A stretch of 64,000 bases of DNA from Stackebrandtia nassauensis DSM 44728 (GCF_000024545.1 NC_013947.1:5332001-5396000), one strand, 5' to 3'; positions 1 through 8,890 are shown, counted from the stretch's first letter. Program-made: numbers and translations. The notes: generated from the sequence alone by a model not told the origin.

Positions 1-284
1 ACGAGGACCGAGTATGGGACCCCAACCATCCGGACACCGAATGGGACGACGTAACCCCGTACAACAGGGTCGATGACCCCGCCCAGGTGCCGGTGCGCAA
101 CGGTGAACGCCAGGCAGTGGGGTTGGAGGTCGACCACGACAACAATCCGGCGACACCCCCGGTCATCGACGACAACCACCGCATCGAGCTGACCGAGAAC
201 GGGCTGCGCCAAGAGTTGGGGCGCGAAACCCGCCCCAGGTACGGCTCCACCGCGCAGCCGACGAACCTGGACGCCTGGAGGTGA
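1..284 (+). CDS. C-terminal end of a probable M91 (NleD-like) metallopeptidase effector; 5' end outside window
   Basis: The frame is open from base 3 to the TGA at 282-284, so only the last 93 residues are seen and no start or active site is visible. The tail carries GERQAVGL, then LTENGLRQELGRE and a final RPRYGS. The C-terminus of the metallopeptidase at 58098-60239 has the same order: AERQATGL, a proline/asparagine-rich spacer, then LTQNAFNEEAGR and REHYAS. I infer a second member of that family whose HExxH motif lies upstream of the window. The acidic, Asn/Asp-rich composition fits a secreted protein. Known M91 proteins include the type III effector NleD. Confidence is moderate because the catalytic part is not seen. 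Confidence 0.5.
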   Translation, partial: EDRVWDPNHPDTEWDDVTPYNRVDDPAQVPVRNGERQAVGLEVDHDNNPATPPVIDDNHRIELTENGLRQELGRETRPRYGSTAQPTNLDAWR

Positions 285-354
285 CGAGCCCCGCGTTCCC
301 CGTCGCATGAACCCCGGATCGCCGCCGACATGGAGGTGCCCGGCGGCGATCCGG

Positions 355-1254
355 TCACCGGCTCTCGGGCCGGTTGGCGACGCAGCACCGCACGAAGTCG
401 CGCACGACGGGGTTGCCGTCGTCCTCCGGTGCCCAGGCCACCGCGATCCGGCTGGGAGCGACACCCGAGACCGGACGGTAGACGATCCCGGGCCGGGCGT
501 AGAACCGCGCCGCCGACTCCGGGGCCAGCGCGATGCCGTAGCCGTTGGCGATCGCGCTGAGCCAGTCGTCGGGCTGGTCGACGACGGCGCCGATCCGGAC
601 GGGTCGGTCGTCGCGTTCGTCGGCGCCCAGCCAGTAGTCCCGCCAGGCCCCGGTCTCGGCGGGCGCGGCGACGAACGGTTCGTCCCACAGTTCCCGAAAC
701 GCGAGCCGCTCGCGCTCGGCGAGCGGGTGGGTCGCCGGGAGCACCGCCATACGGTCCTCAATAGACAGAACCTCCAGCCGCAGCGCCTCCTGGCCCGGAA
801 ACGGCAACCGGACCAACGCGACGTCGACCTCGCCGGAGGCGAGCCCCGCCGAGGGGTCGGACCAGGTGGACTGGCGCATGTCGGCGCGCCAGTCCGGGCG
901 GACCTCGGCGAAATCGGCGATGATGCGCTGGGTGGCCTCGTTGGCGGCGCTGGCCAGATAGCCGACCCGCAGCACCCGTTGCTCGCGGCTGCCGGTGTTC
1001 TTGGTCTGGCGCACCGTGCGATCCCAGTCGGCCAGGACGCCGGGAACCCGTTCGGCGAAGGCCCGTCCGGCTTCGGTCAGCGTCATGCCGCTCTTGGACC
1101 GGGTGAACAGTGCGACGCCGAGCAGGTGCTCCAGTTGCTTGATCTGTTTGGTGAGCGCGGGTTGCGACACGAACAGCCGACGCGCCGCGTAGGTCAGGTT
1201 CCCCTCCTCGGCCACGGCGACGAAATACCGCAGCAACCGGATGTCGACATCCAT
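355..1254 (-). CDS. LysR family transcriptional regulator
   Basis: This 299-residue protein has the usual LysR length and order. An N-terminal winged helix-turn-helix covers about residues 1-60, with the recognition region around AARRLFVSQPALTKQIKQLE. The rest is a periplasmic-binding-protein-like effector domain. It is divergent from the small membrane protein at 1315, the usual arrangement for a LysR regulator and its target. The ATG at 1252-1254 lies 8 nt after a TATAAC -10 box (1263-1268, minus strand), so the mRNA may be leaderless. The inducer cannot be read from the sequence. Confidence 0.88.
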   Translation of the reverse strand: MDVDIRLLRYFVAVAEEGNLTYAARRLFVSQPALTKQIKQLEHLLGVALFTRSKSGMTLTEAGRAFAERVPGVLADWDRTVRQTKNTGSREQRVLRVGYLASAANEATQRIIADFAEVRPDWRADMRQSTWSDPSAGLASGEVDVALVRLPFPGQEALRLEVLSIEDRMAVLPATHPLAERERLAFRELWDEPFVAAPAETGAWRDYWLGADERDDRPVRIGAVVDQPDDWLSAIANGYGIALAPESAARFYARPGIVYRPVSGVAPSRIAVAWAPEDDGNPVVRDFVRCCVANRPESR

Positions 1255-1262
1255 GCCCTCAG

Positions 1263-1279
1263 GTTATAGATACAGGTAT
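1263..1279. promoter_or_regulatory. Divergent promoter/operator between LysR gene and DoxX-like gene
   Basis: The short AT-rich patch contains TATAAC on the minus strand as a -10 box for the LysR gene, and a palindrome ATAC-AG-GTAT at 1270-1279. A LysR dimer site here could control both genes. This is inferred from position and symmetry only. Confidence 0.4.
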
Positions 1280-1314
1280 TGGACGCCGAGCCGCACAGCC
1301 GTGAGGCTGGAGAC

Positions 1315-1665
1315 ATGTACACCGCCTACATCGTGGTCACCGTCGTCACGATCGCCGTCAACCTCGCGGTCGCCGTGGCGGACTTCGCCAAGGCCCCGTT
1401 CGTGGTCGCCAATTCCACCACAGTGGGCGTTCCGGCCTCCTGGGTCGTGCCGCTCGGCGTCCTCAAGGCCGCCGGAGCGCTCGGGCTGCTGCTGGGCCTG
1501 CTGGGCGTGCCGTTCATCGGGATCGCGGCCGCCGCCGGGCTGACGCTGTTCTTCGTCGGGGCGGTCGCGGTCCACGTCCGCGCCCGGGTGTTTCGCAGCA
1601 TCGCCTTCCCCGGCGGCTTCCTGGCGCTGGCGGTGGGTTCGCTGGTGCTGGGGCTGCTGCGGTAG
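1315..1665 (+). CDS. DoxX-like small membrane protein
   Basis: The protein has 116 residues and about four hydrophobic helices, with the pattern of DoxX-like proteins: a first helix, then FAKAPFVVANSTTVGVP, then the PLGVLKAAGALGLLLGL helix. I chose the ATG at 1315 because it follows the purine-rich GAGGCTGGAG and begins directly with the first helix; an in-frame upstream start at 1279 would add a non-hydrophobic stretch. It is divergent from a LysR regulator that probably controls it. Members of this family are integral membrane proteins of poorly defined function, some linked to redox stress. Confidence 0.7.
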   Translation: MYTAYIVVTVVTIAVNLAVAVADFAKAPFVVANSTTVGVPASWVVPLGVLKAAGALGLLLGLLGVPFIGIAAAAGLTLFFVGAVAVHVRARVFRSIAFPGGFLALAVGSLVLGLLR

Positions 1666-1670
1666 CCGTC

Positions 1671-2027
1671 TCAGCCCGCTTCGGGGCGGTCCAGGACGCG
1701 CAGCCAGGTCCCGTCCGGCTGACGGCGCAGGACCTGGGAGCGACCGCCGGTGCCGTCCTTGGGACGGGTGGCCGTCAGCGCGAGGTCCTCGAAGTACAGC
1801 GTCGGCAGCGGGTCCTCCACTTCGAACTTCGCGCCCGCGTCGACCATCCGCTGGTACAGCGCCGCGATCGCCTCGCGGCCGACCGTCGGGTTGTCCGACG
1901 GGAAGCCCACGACCGCTTGGGTTTCGTACAGTACCGCCACCCCCGCGGCGTCCCCGGCGTTGACCCGTTCCACGACCAGACGGGACAGTTCCTCCGGGGT
2001 GCTGGCGGGTTCGTATCGCGTGTTCAT
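1671..2027 (-). CDS. SnoaL/NTF2-like small protein
   Basis: The 118-residue protein has the NTF2-fold layout: an N-terminal helix with VVERVNAGDAAGVAVLYE, the GREAIAALYQRMVDAG segment, then strands ending in a WLRVLD element. This is the pattern of polyketide-cyclase-like or DUF4440-type proteins. The start at 2027 follows GGAG about 8 nt upstream. It is convergent with the DoxX-like gene (5 bp apart) and divergent from the LysR gene at 2130, which is its likely regulator. No catalytic role can be assigned. Confidence 0.65.
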   Translation of the reverse strand: MNTRYEPASTPEELSRLVVERVNAGDAAGVAVLYETQAVVGFPSDNPTVGREAIAALYQRMVDAGAKFEVEDPLPTLYFEDLALTATRPKDGTGGRSQVLRRQPDGTWLRVLDRPEAG

Positions 2028-2115
2028 CGGCTTGATCTCCTCGTGTGAGTCTCGGTTCGTCATCCATCCTGCGTCGCCGAAGCCCATACGTCAAAGAGCT
2101 AGATCTGATCAGTTC

Positions 2116-2132
2116 TATAATCATTCGTTATG
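2116..2132 (+). promoter_or_regulatory. Perfect -10 box and LysR-type T-N11-A site overlapping the LysR start codon
   Basis: TATAAT occurs at 2116-2121, 8 nt before the ATG at 2130, so transcription probably starts at or near the start codon. The 15-mer from 2117 begins ATAA and ends TTAT, a T-N11-A dyad typical of LysR binding sites. It would let the regulator block its own gene. The matching control of the SnoaL-like gene is inferred. Confidence 0.5.
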
Positions 2133-3017
2133 GAACTGCGTCAGCTGGAGTACCTGGTAGCCGTCGTCGACGAGGGCGGCTTCACCAAGGCGGCGAACCG
2201 GCTCCACGTCGCCCAGCCCGGTGTCAGCGCTCAGATCCGGTTGCTGGAACGGGAACTGGGCGAAACGCTCATCGACCGTTCGGAGCGGACCGCGCGACCC
2301 ACCGAGGTGGGCGCCGCCGTGTTGACGCACGCCCGCGCCGCGCTGGCGGCGGTGCGCGGGGTACGGCAGGCCGTCGACGAGTTCGCGGGGCTGGTGCGCG
2401 GCCGGGTGCGCATCGGGACGGTGACCTCGCACAACATCGACGTCCCGGGGCTGTTGTCCGAGTTCCACCGGCGGTATCCCGACGTGGAGATCACGCTGAC
2501 CGAGTCGAACAGCGCGCACCTCATCGCCGCGCTCGGCTCCGGCGACCTGGATATCGCGATCACCGGCATCACCGCGACCCCGCCGCCGGGGCTGAAGGTC
2601 CGGATGCTGGCGGAGGAACCGTTGGTGGCGGCGGTCCCGGACGGGGATCCGCTGGCGCGCTACGACAGCGTCTCACTGTCCAAACTGGTGTCGCGGGAAC
2701 TGATCTGTCTCGCGTCCGGTACCGCCGCCCGCACGTCCATCGAGGAGGCGTGCGCCGCCAAGGGTCTGAGTCCGAAAGTGGCGTTCGAGTCGGGCGACCC
2801 GGGACTGTGCGCCCGGCTGGCCGAGCGCGGCCTGGGGGTGGCGGTACTACAGAAGACGATTGTGGACAACCGGGATGGCTTGCGGGGCATACCGATCGTG
2901 AGGCCGTCGCTGCGCGGCTGGCTGGTGCTGGGCTGGCGCGCCGAAGGGCCGTTGAGTCCGGCGGCGCGCGAGTTGCTGCGGCTGGCGCGGCGCCGGTTGC
3001 CAGGCCTGGGTGACTGA
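2130..3017 (+). CDS. LysR family transcriptional regulator
   Basis: At 295 residues this is a full-length LysR protein. The helix-turn-helix is at residues 1-60 (GGFTKAANRLHVAQPGVSAQ), and the effector domain begins near residue 90 with RGRVRIGTVTSHNIDVPGL, the usual first strand of the binding fold. It shares little sequence with the LysR protein at 355-1254 outside the DNA-binding part. It is divergent from the SnoaL-like gene. The start lies immediately after a perfect -10 box, with no ribosome binding site, so it is probably translated from a leaderless mRNA. Confidence 0.88.
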   Translation: MELRQLEYLVAVVDEGGFTKAANRLHVAQPGVSAQIRLLERELGETLIDRSERTARPTEVGAAVLTHARAALAAVRGVRQAVDEFAGLVRGRVRIGTVTSHNIDVPGLLSEFHRRYPDVEITLTESNSAHLIAALGSGDLDIAITGITATPPPGLKVRMLAEEPLVAAVPDGDPLARYDSVSLSKLVSRELICLASGTAARTSIEEACAAKGLSPKVAFESGDPGLCARLAERGLGVAVLQKTIVDNRDGLRGIPIVRPSLRGWLVLGWRAEGPLSPAARELLRLARRRLPGLGD

Positions 3018-3062
3018 GACGGCCGCCGCCCACAGCGGAATCCATCGTGGCACCATTCCCCG

Positions 3063-4511
3063 GTGACTTCCGACGACTCCCCCGAGGCTGTCAAGGCCGC
3101 CGCCGAAGCCGGTGACCGCGACGCGATGTTCCACTATGGTCTGATCCTGCACGACGAGGACGAGACCGCCGAGGCGGTGTCGTGGTGGCACCGCGCCGCC
3201 GAGGCGGGTTCGACGGCCGCCATGCACAACCTGGGCATCGTGTACCAGCTGGCGGAACAACTGGAGGAGTCCGAGAAGTGGTGGCGGCGGCTGGCCGACA
3301 CCGGCGACGCCGACGCCATGGGCCGCGTCGGGACCCTGCGCATGGACGCCGAGGACGCCACCGGCGCGCTGGAGTGGTGGCACCGCGCCGCCGAGGCCGG
3401 GGACGCCGACTCCACGTACAACCTGGGCGTCTACCTGATGCAGAGCGCCGAGTACCCGGCGGCCGAGTCCATGTTCCGCGACGCCGCCGAGGCCGGGCAC
3501 CTGCTGGCGCTGCGCACCCTCGGCCTGCTGGCCGCCGATCGCGGCGAGCTGACAGCGGCCCGGCTGTGGCTGGAGCGGGCCGCGCTGGACGGCGACCCCG
3601 AGGCGGTGCGGCTGATCGACGAACGCCTCACTCCCGTCGAGTCGGTGGAGCCCGAACCGCTGGTCGCCGAGCCCGGCACCCCGCTGGCCGAGGTCGCCGC
3701 CGGGCTCGCGGCCGAGCAGAACGGCGACCGCGCCACCGCCGCGAAGCACTACCGCGCCGCCGCCGAAGCCGGTCTGCCGCAAGGCATGTACACACTGGCC
3801 AACCTGCTGGGCGAGGACGGCGCCACCGACGAAGCCGAGTCCTGGTTCCGGCGGGCCGCCGAACTCGGCGACGCGTCGTCCCAGTTCAACCTCGGCAACC
3901 TGCTGCACCGCCGCGGCGACCTCGACGAGGCCCAGGACTGGTACCGCGAGGCCGCCGACGCGGGCCAGACCGACGCCGCGTTCAACCTGGGTCTGCTGCG
4001 GCTACAGGAGTTCGGCGACGACGAAGGCGCCGAGCGACTGTGGCGCGCGGCCGCCGACGGCGGCAACCCGTACCTGCACCACAGTCTCGGCCTGATCCTG
4101 TACCGGCAGAACCGGCTCGTGGAGGCCGAACTGTGGTTCCACTCCGCCGCCGAGAACGGCCAGCCCGACGCCATGTACCACCTGGGATTGCTGGCCGCCG
4201 AGAACGACGACTACGAGGCCGCCCACGACTGGTACGGCCGGGCCGCCGAACACGGCCGCAACGACGCGGTCAACAACCTCGCGGCGCTGTGCCACAAGCA
4301 CGGCGACCTGGACGAGGCCGCGACGCTTTACCTGCGCGCCATCGAAACCGACGTCACCGACTCCCGGCCGATGTTCAACCTGGGGCTGCTGCACTACTCG
4401 CAGGACCGCGTCGACGACGCCGCCGCGTGGTGGCGACGCGCCGCGGCGCTCGGCAACGAGGCCGCCGAAGCCAAACTGGCGAGCCTCGGCCAGGGCCCGG
4501 CCGACGGCTGA
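3063..4511 (+). CDS. Sel1/TPR repeat protein
   Basis: The 482-residue protein consists almost wholly of about 14 helical repeats of the Sel1 type, with the pattern A-x-x-W-[WFY]-x-R-A-A-[ED]-x-G followed by A-x-x-[NH]-L-G-x-L. Six units form the N-terminal half, a short Pro/Glu linker follows near residues 195-220, and eight units form the second half. There is no signal peptide or membrane segment, so it is likely a cytoplasmic scaffold for protein binding. The GTG start at 3063 has no clear ribosome binding site. The partner is unknown. Confidence 0.85.
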   Translation: MTSDDSPEAVKAAAEAGDRDAMFHYGLILHDEDETAEAVSWWHRAAEAGSTAAMHNLGIVYQLAEQLEESEKWWRRLADTGDADAMGRVGTLRMDAEDATGALEWWHRAAEAGDADSTYNLGVYLMQSAEYPAAESMFRDAAEAGHLLALRTLGLLAADRGELTAARLWLERAALDGDPEAVRLIDERLTPVESVEPEPLVAEPGTPLAEVAAGLAAEQNGDRATAAKHYRAAAEAGLPQGMYTLANLLGEDGATDEAESWFRRAAELGDASSQFNLGNLLHRRGDLDEAQDWYREAADAGQTDAAFNLGLLRLQEFGDDEGAERLWRAAADGGNPYLHHSLGLILYRQNRLVEAELWFHSAAENGQPDAMYHLGLLAAENDDYEAAHDWYGRAAEHGRNDAVNNLAALCHKHGDLDEAATLYLRAIETDVTDSRPMFNLGLLHYSQDRVDDAAAWWRRAAALGNEAAEAKLASLGQGPADG

Positions 4512-4526
4512 GCGGGGACGGCGGCG

Positions 4527-4546
4527 GCCACGGCCGCTGCCGTGGC
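4527..4546. terminator. Stem-loop between convergent Sel1 gene and metF
   Basis: GCCACGGC and GCCGTGGC form a perfect 8-bp stem around a CGCT loop. No T-tract follows on either strand. Its place between two converging genes supports a bidirectional terminator. Confidence 0.45.
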
Positions 4547-4581
4547 GACAGCGCGCGGCACGCGCTACGCGGCCGGAGTCC

Positions 4582-5502
4582 TCAGGCGGAGCGGGCCGCG
4601 ACCGGGCGCAGGTTCTGCCACACCTCGCGGGTCGCGGTGGAACGGTTCATCGTGATGAAGTGGATGCCCGGGGCGCCCTCGGCCAACAACCGCTGCGACA
4701 GCTCGGTGGCGACCTCGACGCCGATGGCGCGCACCGCGTCGGCGTCCTCGGCCACCGCCTGCAACCGGCGGGCCAGGTCGGCGGGGAACTCGGCGCCCGA
4801 CAGCTCCGCCATCCGCTTGATCTGCTTGACGTTGGTGACCGGCATGACGCCCGGGATGATCGGGACGTCGACCCCGGCGGCGTCCACCGCGTCCCGCAAC
4901 CGGACCCAGTCCTGCCAGTCGAAGAAGAACTGGGTGATCGCGTAATCGGCCCCGGCGCGGCACTTCTCGATGAAGTGCTGGGTGCAGGTGTCCCAGTCAG
5001 GGCTGCGCGGGTGCTTCTCCGGGAACGCCGCCACCCCGACGCAGAAGTCGCCGGAGGACTTGATCAGCTCCACCAGCTGGTAGGCGTACTTGAGGCCCTG
5101 CGGGTGCTGCGTCCACTCGCCCAACGGGTCACCGGGCGGGTCGCCGCGCAGCGCGATGATGTTGCGAACGCCCCCGGCCGCGAAGTGGCCGATGAGGTTG
5201 CGCAGCTCCTCCACCGAGTGGTTGACGGCGGTGAAGTGCGCCAGCGGCAGCAGCGTCGTCTCGGCGGCGATCCGGTCGGTGGTGTTGACCGTCCCGGCCC
5301 GCGTCGAACCGCCCGCGCCGTAGGTGACCGACACGAACGACGGTTGCAGCGGTTCCAGCTCCCGGATCGCCTGCCACAGCGTCTCCTCGCCCTTGGGGGT
5401 CTTGGGCGGGAAGAACTCGAACGAGAACGTCGGCCCCTCACGCAGCAGGTCGACGATCGCGGCCGGTTGCCCGGGCATTACGGAAGCGGTACCAAGAGTC
5501 AC
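4582..5502 (-). CDS. metF: 5,10-methylenetetrahydrofolate reductase
   Basis: The 306-residue protein matches the bacterial MetF barrel. It has [18 protein letters not shown] near the N-terminus with the catalytic-region glutamate, [12 protein letters not shown], the FAD-site motif ALRGDPPGD and TQFFFDW. It reduces 5,10-methylene-THF to 5-methyl-THF, the methyl donor for methionine synthase; metE lies at 39.3 kb and two more C1-folate genes at 17 kb. The GTG at 5502 is the longest start; the ATG at 5478 is an alternative that keeps the whole domain. A MetF homologue also lies beside idsA2 in M. tuberculosis (Rv2172c). Confidence 0.9.
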   Translation of the reverse strand: MTLGTASVMPGQPAAIVDLLREGPTFSFEFFPPKTPKGEETLWQAIRELEPLQPSFVSVTYGAGGSTRAGTVNTTDRIAAETTLLPLAHFTAVNHSVEELRNLIGHFAAGGVRNIIALRGDPPGDPLGEWTQHPQGLKYAYQLVELIKSSGDFCVGVAAFPEKHPRSPDWDTCTQHFIEKCRAGADYAITQFFFDWQDWVRLRDAVDAAGVDVPIIPGVMPVTNVKQIKRMAELSGAEFPADLARRLQAVAEDADAVRAIGVEVATELSQRLLAEGAPGIHFITMNRSTATREVWQNLRPVAARSA

Positions 5503-5595
5503 CCCCCAACCCTATCGGTTGTCCGGTTCATGGTGGGAAGCACGATTCTTGCCCCAGAAACCTGAAGGTCATGAAATCCGCGTACCGTCTGGTGC

Positions 5596-6669
5596 GTGTC
5601 AACACCAAACGGCCACCAGGATCTGCAGGTCCGGGTGGAGCGCGCCCTGTCGAAGTTCCTGTCGCGGCAACGCGACCGGCTCACCGGCATCGACTCAGAA
5701 CTCGCGCCGGTCTGCGAGGCGGCGGAGATCTTCATCCTCGGCGGCGGCAAACGGATCCGACCGGCCTTCGCGTACTGGGGTTTTCGGGGCGCGGGCGGCG
5801 AGGACGGCGACGCGGTCGTCGCCTGCGTCTCGGCGCTGGAGTTGCTACAGGCCTCGGCGTTGATGCACGACGACCTCATGGACGGCTCCGACACCCGACG
5901 CGGCGAACCCTCGGTGCACCGCCGGTTCGCGCTGCGGCACACCTCGTCCGGCTGGTCGGGCGGCGCGGACGACTTCGGGGCCTGCGCGGCGATCCTGCTG
6001 GGCGACCTGTGCATGACCTGGTCGGACGAGATGTTCACCGGCGCCGGGATGCCGGACGCGGCGGTGGCCGCGGCCCGCGCCGACTTCGACTGGATGCGCA
6101 CCGAGGTCAGCGCCGGACAGTACCTGGACGTGCTGACGCAGGCGCAACGCGACACGACCAGCGCCCGGGCCCTGAAGGTCGCGCGCTACAAGGCCGCCAA
6201 GTACACCATCGAACGTCCACTGTTGATCGGCGCGGCGCTGGCGGGGGGCTCGCCGGAACTGCGCTCGGCGTACTCGGCCTTCGGTCTGCCGCTGGGCGAG
6301 GCGTTCCAGTTGCGCGACGACGTCCTGGGAGTCTTCGGCGATCCGACCCAGACCGGCAAACCCGCCGGGGATGATCTGCGGGAGGGAAAGCACACCTTCC
6401 TGGTCGCGGGCGCCTACGAGGCCGCCGACGCCGCGCAGCTGCGGGTACTGGACGAACGGCTCGGCGACCGGGAACTGGACGACGCGGGGGTGGCCGAACT
6501 GCGCGACATCATCGTCGCCACCGGCGCGCTGGACCGCACCGAACGGCGCATCGACACGCTGGCCGAACAGACCGCGACGGCACTGCGGGAAGCCAAGGCG
6601 CTCATCGAACCGAGAGCCTGCCAGGCACTGACGGAGCTGGCCGAAGCGGCCGTGCGACGGCAGCTTTAG
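5596..6669 (+). CDS. idsA2: Polyprenyl (geranylgeranyl-type) diphosphate synthase
   Basis: The 357-residue protein is a trans-isoprenyl diphosphate synthase. It has GGGKRIRP, the first Asp-rich motif DDLMD at residues 92-96, a GDLCM element and a second motif around residue 240 that reads RDDVLG, so its last Asp is replaced by Gly; this is common in actinobacterial members. It would elongate allylic diphosphates with IPP in the cytoplasm. It lies 12 bp before an MptA-like transferase that uses polyprenyl-phosphate sugars, matching Rv2173-Rv2174. The start is a GTG. Product chain length cannot be read. Confidence 0.85.
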   Translation: MSTPNGHQDLQVRVERALSKFLSRQRDRLTGIDSELAPVCEAAEIFILGGGKRIRPAFAYWGFRGAGGEDGDAVVACVSALELLQASALMHDDLMDGSDTRRGEPSVHRRFALRHTSSGWSGGADDFGACAAILLGDLCMTWSDEMFTGAGMPDAAVAAARADFDWMRTEVSAGQYLDVLTQAQRDTTSARALKVARYKAAKYTIERPLLIGAALAGGSPELRSAYSAFGLPLGEAFQLRDDVLGVFGDPTQTGKPAGDDLREGKHTFLVAGAYEAADAAQLRVLDERLGDRELDDAGVAELRDIIVATGALDRTERRIDTLAEQTATALREAKALIEPRACQALTELAEAAVRRQL

Positions 6670-6681
6670 GGGCCCGTCCCG

Positions 6682-8178
6682 ATGACAGCGCTACGCGGAG
6701 CCACCAACCCCGCCGACGTCGACGTCCGGACACCGACACTGCGATCGCGGCTGAGCCGCTACGGCGGTCTGCTCGGCGCGATCACCGTCGCGGTGTCGTC
6801 CTTTCTGGCCGGAGCCCGCCAGACCGGCCAGCCCGCACCGCTGGACTGGGACCGGCTGGCCACCGACTCCCGCTACGCCCTGGGCTGCGCCGCCTGGCTC
6901 GCGGGCATAGCGGTACTGCTGGCGGCGTGGTGGCTGGCCCGGGGCATCGGCACCACCCGCTGGATGCTCGTGACGTCAGCACTGTGGACGATCCCGCTGT
7001 TGGTCAGCGCGCCGATCGGCAGCCGCGACGTGTACGCGTACGCCAACCAGGGCGAGCTGTACGCCGCGGGCCTGAACCCGTACGAGGTCGGCCCGGCGGC
7101 GCTGCCGACCCAGTGGCTGAACCAGATGGACGACTACTGGTTCACCGAACCCGCGCCGTACGGGCCGCTGTTCCTGCTGCTGGCCGCCGCCATCGCGTCG
7201 CTGTCGGCGCCAAGCCTGACCGTCGCGGTGGTGCTGTTCCGGCTGACGGCGCTGGCGGGACTGCTGATCTGCGTGTACCTGATCCCCCGACTGGCGAAGC
7301 ACTGTGGAATATCGCCGTCGGCGGCGCTGTGGCTCGCGCTGGCCTGCCCGCTGACCCTGGTGCACCTCGTCGGCGGAATCCACAATGAAGCGTTGATGAT
7401 GGCGGGTGTGCTGGCCGGGTTCCTGTTCGCGATCCGCCGACGGCTGGTGTGGTGCGGGGTCGCGCTGGCGCTGGCCGTCGCGATCAAGGCGACCGCGTTG
7501 GTGGCGGTGCCGTTCGCGATCCTGCTGCTGGCCCGCCGCGCGGACTTCAAGGCGATCCTCGACAAAGCCTGGCGGCTGGGCGCGGTCGCACTGGCGGTGT
7601 TCGCCGTCGCCACCCTCGCCTCCGGTCTGGGCCTGGGCTGGGTGACAGCGCTGGGGGCGTCCAGCAAGTCGATCTCGTGGCTGTCGGTGCCCACGGGCGT
7701 GGGCATCACGTGCGCCAAGATCATGTTCAACATCGGGGCCGACCACCTCGCGGAGTACATGGTCCCGCTGTGGCGGATCGTGGGCCTGGCAGCGGCGGCG
7801 GTCGCGACGGTCGCGCTGTGGTGGCGGGCCCGGGGCGCGACACCCGCGACGGTGCTGGCCGCCGCGGGCTGGGCCTTCGCCGCAGTGGCGATCCTGGGGC
7901 CGATCCTGTTGTCCTGGTACGCGTTGCCGCCGCTGTTGCTGCTGGCCTGTGCCGAACCCCGGCGCCGCGTCCTCACCGCGATCGCGGCCGTGGCCACCGC
8001 GCTGACCCTGTTCATCTTCCCCGACGGCCACAACGTCGCCGCCGAACAGTTCTTCAAACCCGGCCTGCTCATCGACGTGGTCGCGGCGGTGGCGCTGACC
8101 GTACTGGCCTGGCGCTGGTGGCGCGCCCCGCGTGCGGCGACGGCCGTCGCGGAACCCGCCACGACGGCCGTCTCCTAG
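6682..8178 (+). CDS. mptA: MptA-like polyprenol-phosphate-mannose alpha-1,6-mannosyltransferase (GT-C)
   Basis: The 498-residue polytopic membrane protein has about 13 hydrophobic helices and, after the third, a luminal loop with SRDVYAYANQGELY and GLNPYEVGP, the acidic-loop signature of GT-C mannosyltransferases of the MptA/MptB group. In mycobacteria and corynebacteria MptA extends the alpha-1,6-mannan core of lipomannan. The position directly after a polyprenyl diphosphate synthase and before a PknL-like kinase repeats the mycobacterial order. The ATG at 6682 is 12 bp after the upstream stop, so the two are probably co-transcribed. The acceptor here is inferred. Confidence 0.75.
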   Translation: MTALRGATNPADVDVRTPTLRSRLSRYGGLLGAITVAVSSFLAGARQTGQPAPLDWDRLATDSRYALGCAAWLAGIAVLLAAWWLARGIGTTRWMLVTSALWTIPLLVSAPIGSRDVYAYANQGELYAAGLNPYEVGPAALPTQWLNQMDDYWFTEPAPYGPLFLLLAAAIASLSAPSLTVAVVLFRLTALAGLLICVYLIPRLAKHCGISPSAALWLALACPLTLVHLVGGIHNEALMMAGVLAGFLFAIRRRLVWCGVALALAVAIKATALVAVPFAILLLARRADFKAILDKAWRLGAVALAVFAVATLASGLGLGWVTALGASSKSISWLSVPTGVGITCAKIMFNIGADHLAEYMVPLWRIVGLAAAAVATVALWWRARGATPATVLAAAGWAFAAVAILGPILLSWYALPPLLLLACAEPRRRVLTAIAAVATALTLFIFPDGHNVAAEQFFKPGLLIDVVAAVALTVLAWRWWRAPRAATAVAEPATTAVS

Positions 8179-8400
8179 CGGCAGCTTGTCACACGGGCCT
8201 CAGCAGCATCGTCCGTTCGGCCGATGGCCGGTCGTCTAACGTCCAGAACTGTCTTTGCCTCGTTACACGCAGCTACCCACGGTGGACTGGCTCGTTTAAC
8301 ACTTCGACCGCTCGTCATTCCCGCTACCGGGTCCCTCCCGCCCAGATTCGGCGGGAATGGCGAGCCGTCCCAACGTTCGCATCTGCTCGCATCACATGAC

Positions 8401-8418
8401 CGGGCGCCTCAGCGCCCG
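8401..8418 (+). promoter_or_regulatory. Stem-loop in the leader of the 8438 gene
   Basis: CGGGCGC and GCGCCCG form a perfect 7-bp stem with a CTCA loop, followed by AAGGGGG as a ribosome binding site 10 nt before the GTG at 8438. The rest of the 259-base gap (8179-8437) shows only one further weaker inverted repeat, TCCCGCC/GGCGGGA near 8337-8357. The stem could be a terminator for the mannosyltransferase gene or a leader structure. Confidence 0.35.
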
Positions 8419-8437
8419 AGAAGGGGGCTGAGTCCTC

Positions 8438-8890
8438 GTGAGACTGTGCCGTGAACTCCTGGGTCTGTTCAGATCCATCCGCTACGACCTCCGCCATTCC
8501 AGACGAGCCAGACTCACCGGCATCCTCGCGGTGCTGGGCATGGCCATCGCGACGGTGTTGTCCATTGGGGTGGTGGGCGCCATGGGCACGCCGGGTGGTG
8601 CTGGTGGGCACTCCGGTGCCGACGAGGCCGGGATCTTCGATCCCGCCGACACCACCGACCAGCCGGGCGGCGGCGACTACTCCACCGGCGACGACGGGAT
8701 GATGGATCCGGCCAGTGGTTCCTCCTCCTCGTCCGATTCGGCCTCACCTTCCAAAAGCGACGACTCCGACGACGAACCCTCCTCGGACGACCGTCCCACG
8801 ACTCCCCGTCCGACCAAATCCCCCACCAAGTCGCCGACGCCGTCCGAGACCCCGTCCGACACCCCCACATCGGACACCAGCAGTAGCTGA
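8438..8890 (+). CDS. Membrane-anchored protein with Ser/Asp/Thr/Pro-rich extracellular tail
   Basis: The 150-residue protein has a basic N-terminus, one hydrophobic helix at about residues 28-48 (GILAVLGMAIATVLSIGVVG), then a low-complexity tail of Gly, Asp, Ser, Pro and Thr. The last 40 residues repeat TPRPTKSPTKSPTPSETPS-like units, resembling an O-mannosylated or cell-wall-spanning stalk. It lies between the mannosyltransferase gene and the kinase gene. The M. tuberculosis locus has the DNA-binding PknL substrate Rv2175c at this position, but this protein has no such domain. No function is assigned. Confidence 0.6.
   Translation: MRLCRELLGLFRSIRYDLRHSRRARLTGILAVLGMAIATVLSIGVVGAMGTPGGAGGHSGADEAGIFDPADTTDQPGGGDYSTGDDGMMDPASGSSSSSDSASPSKSDDSDDEPSSDDRPTTPRPTKSPTKSPTPSETPSDTPTSDTSSS

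Noticed and set aside
3182-4945. 587-codon Arg-rich frame on the plus strand
   Set aside because: It is an out-of-frame reading of the Sel1-repeat gene and part of metF; composition is dominated by Arg/Gly.
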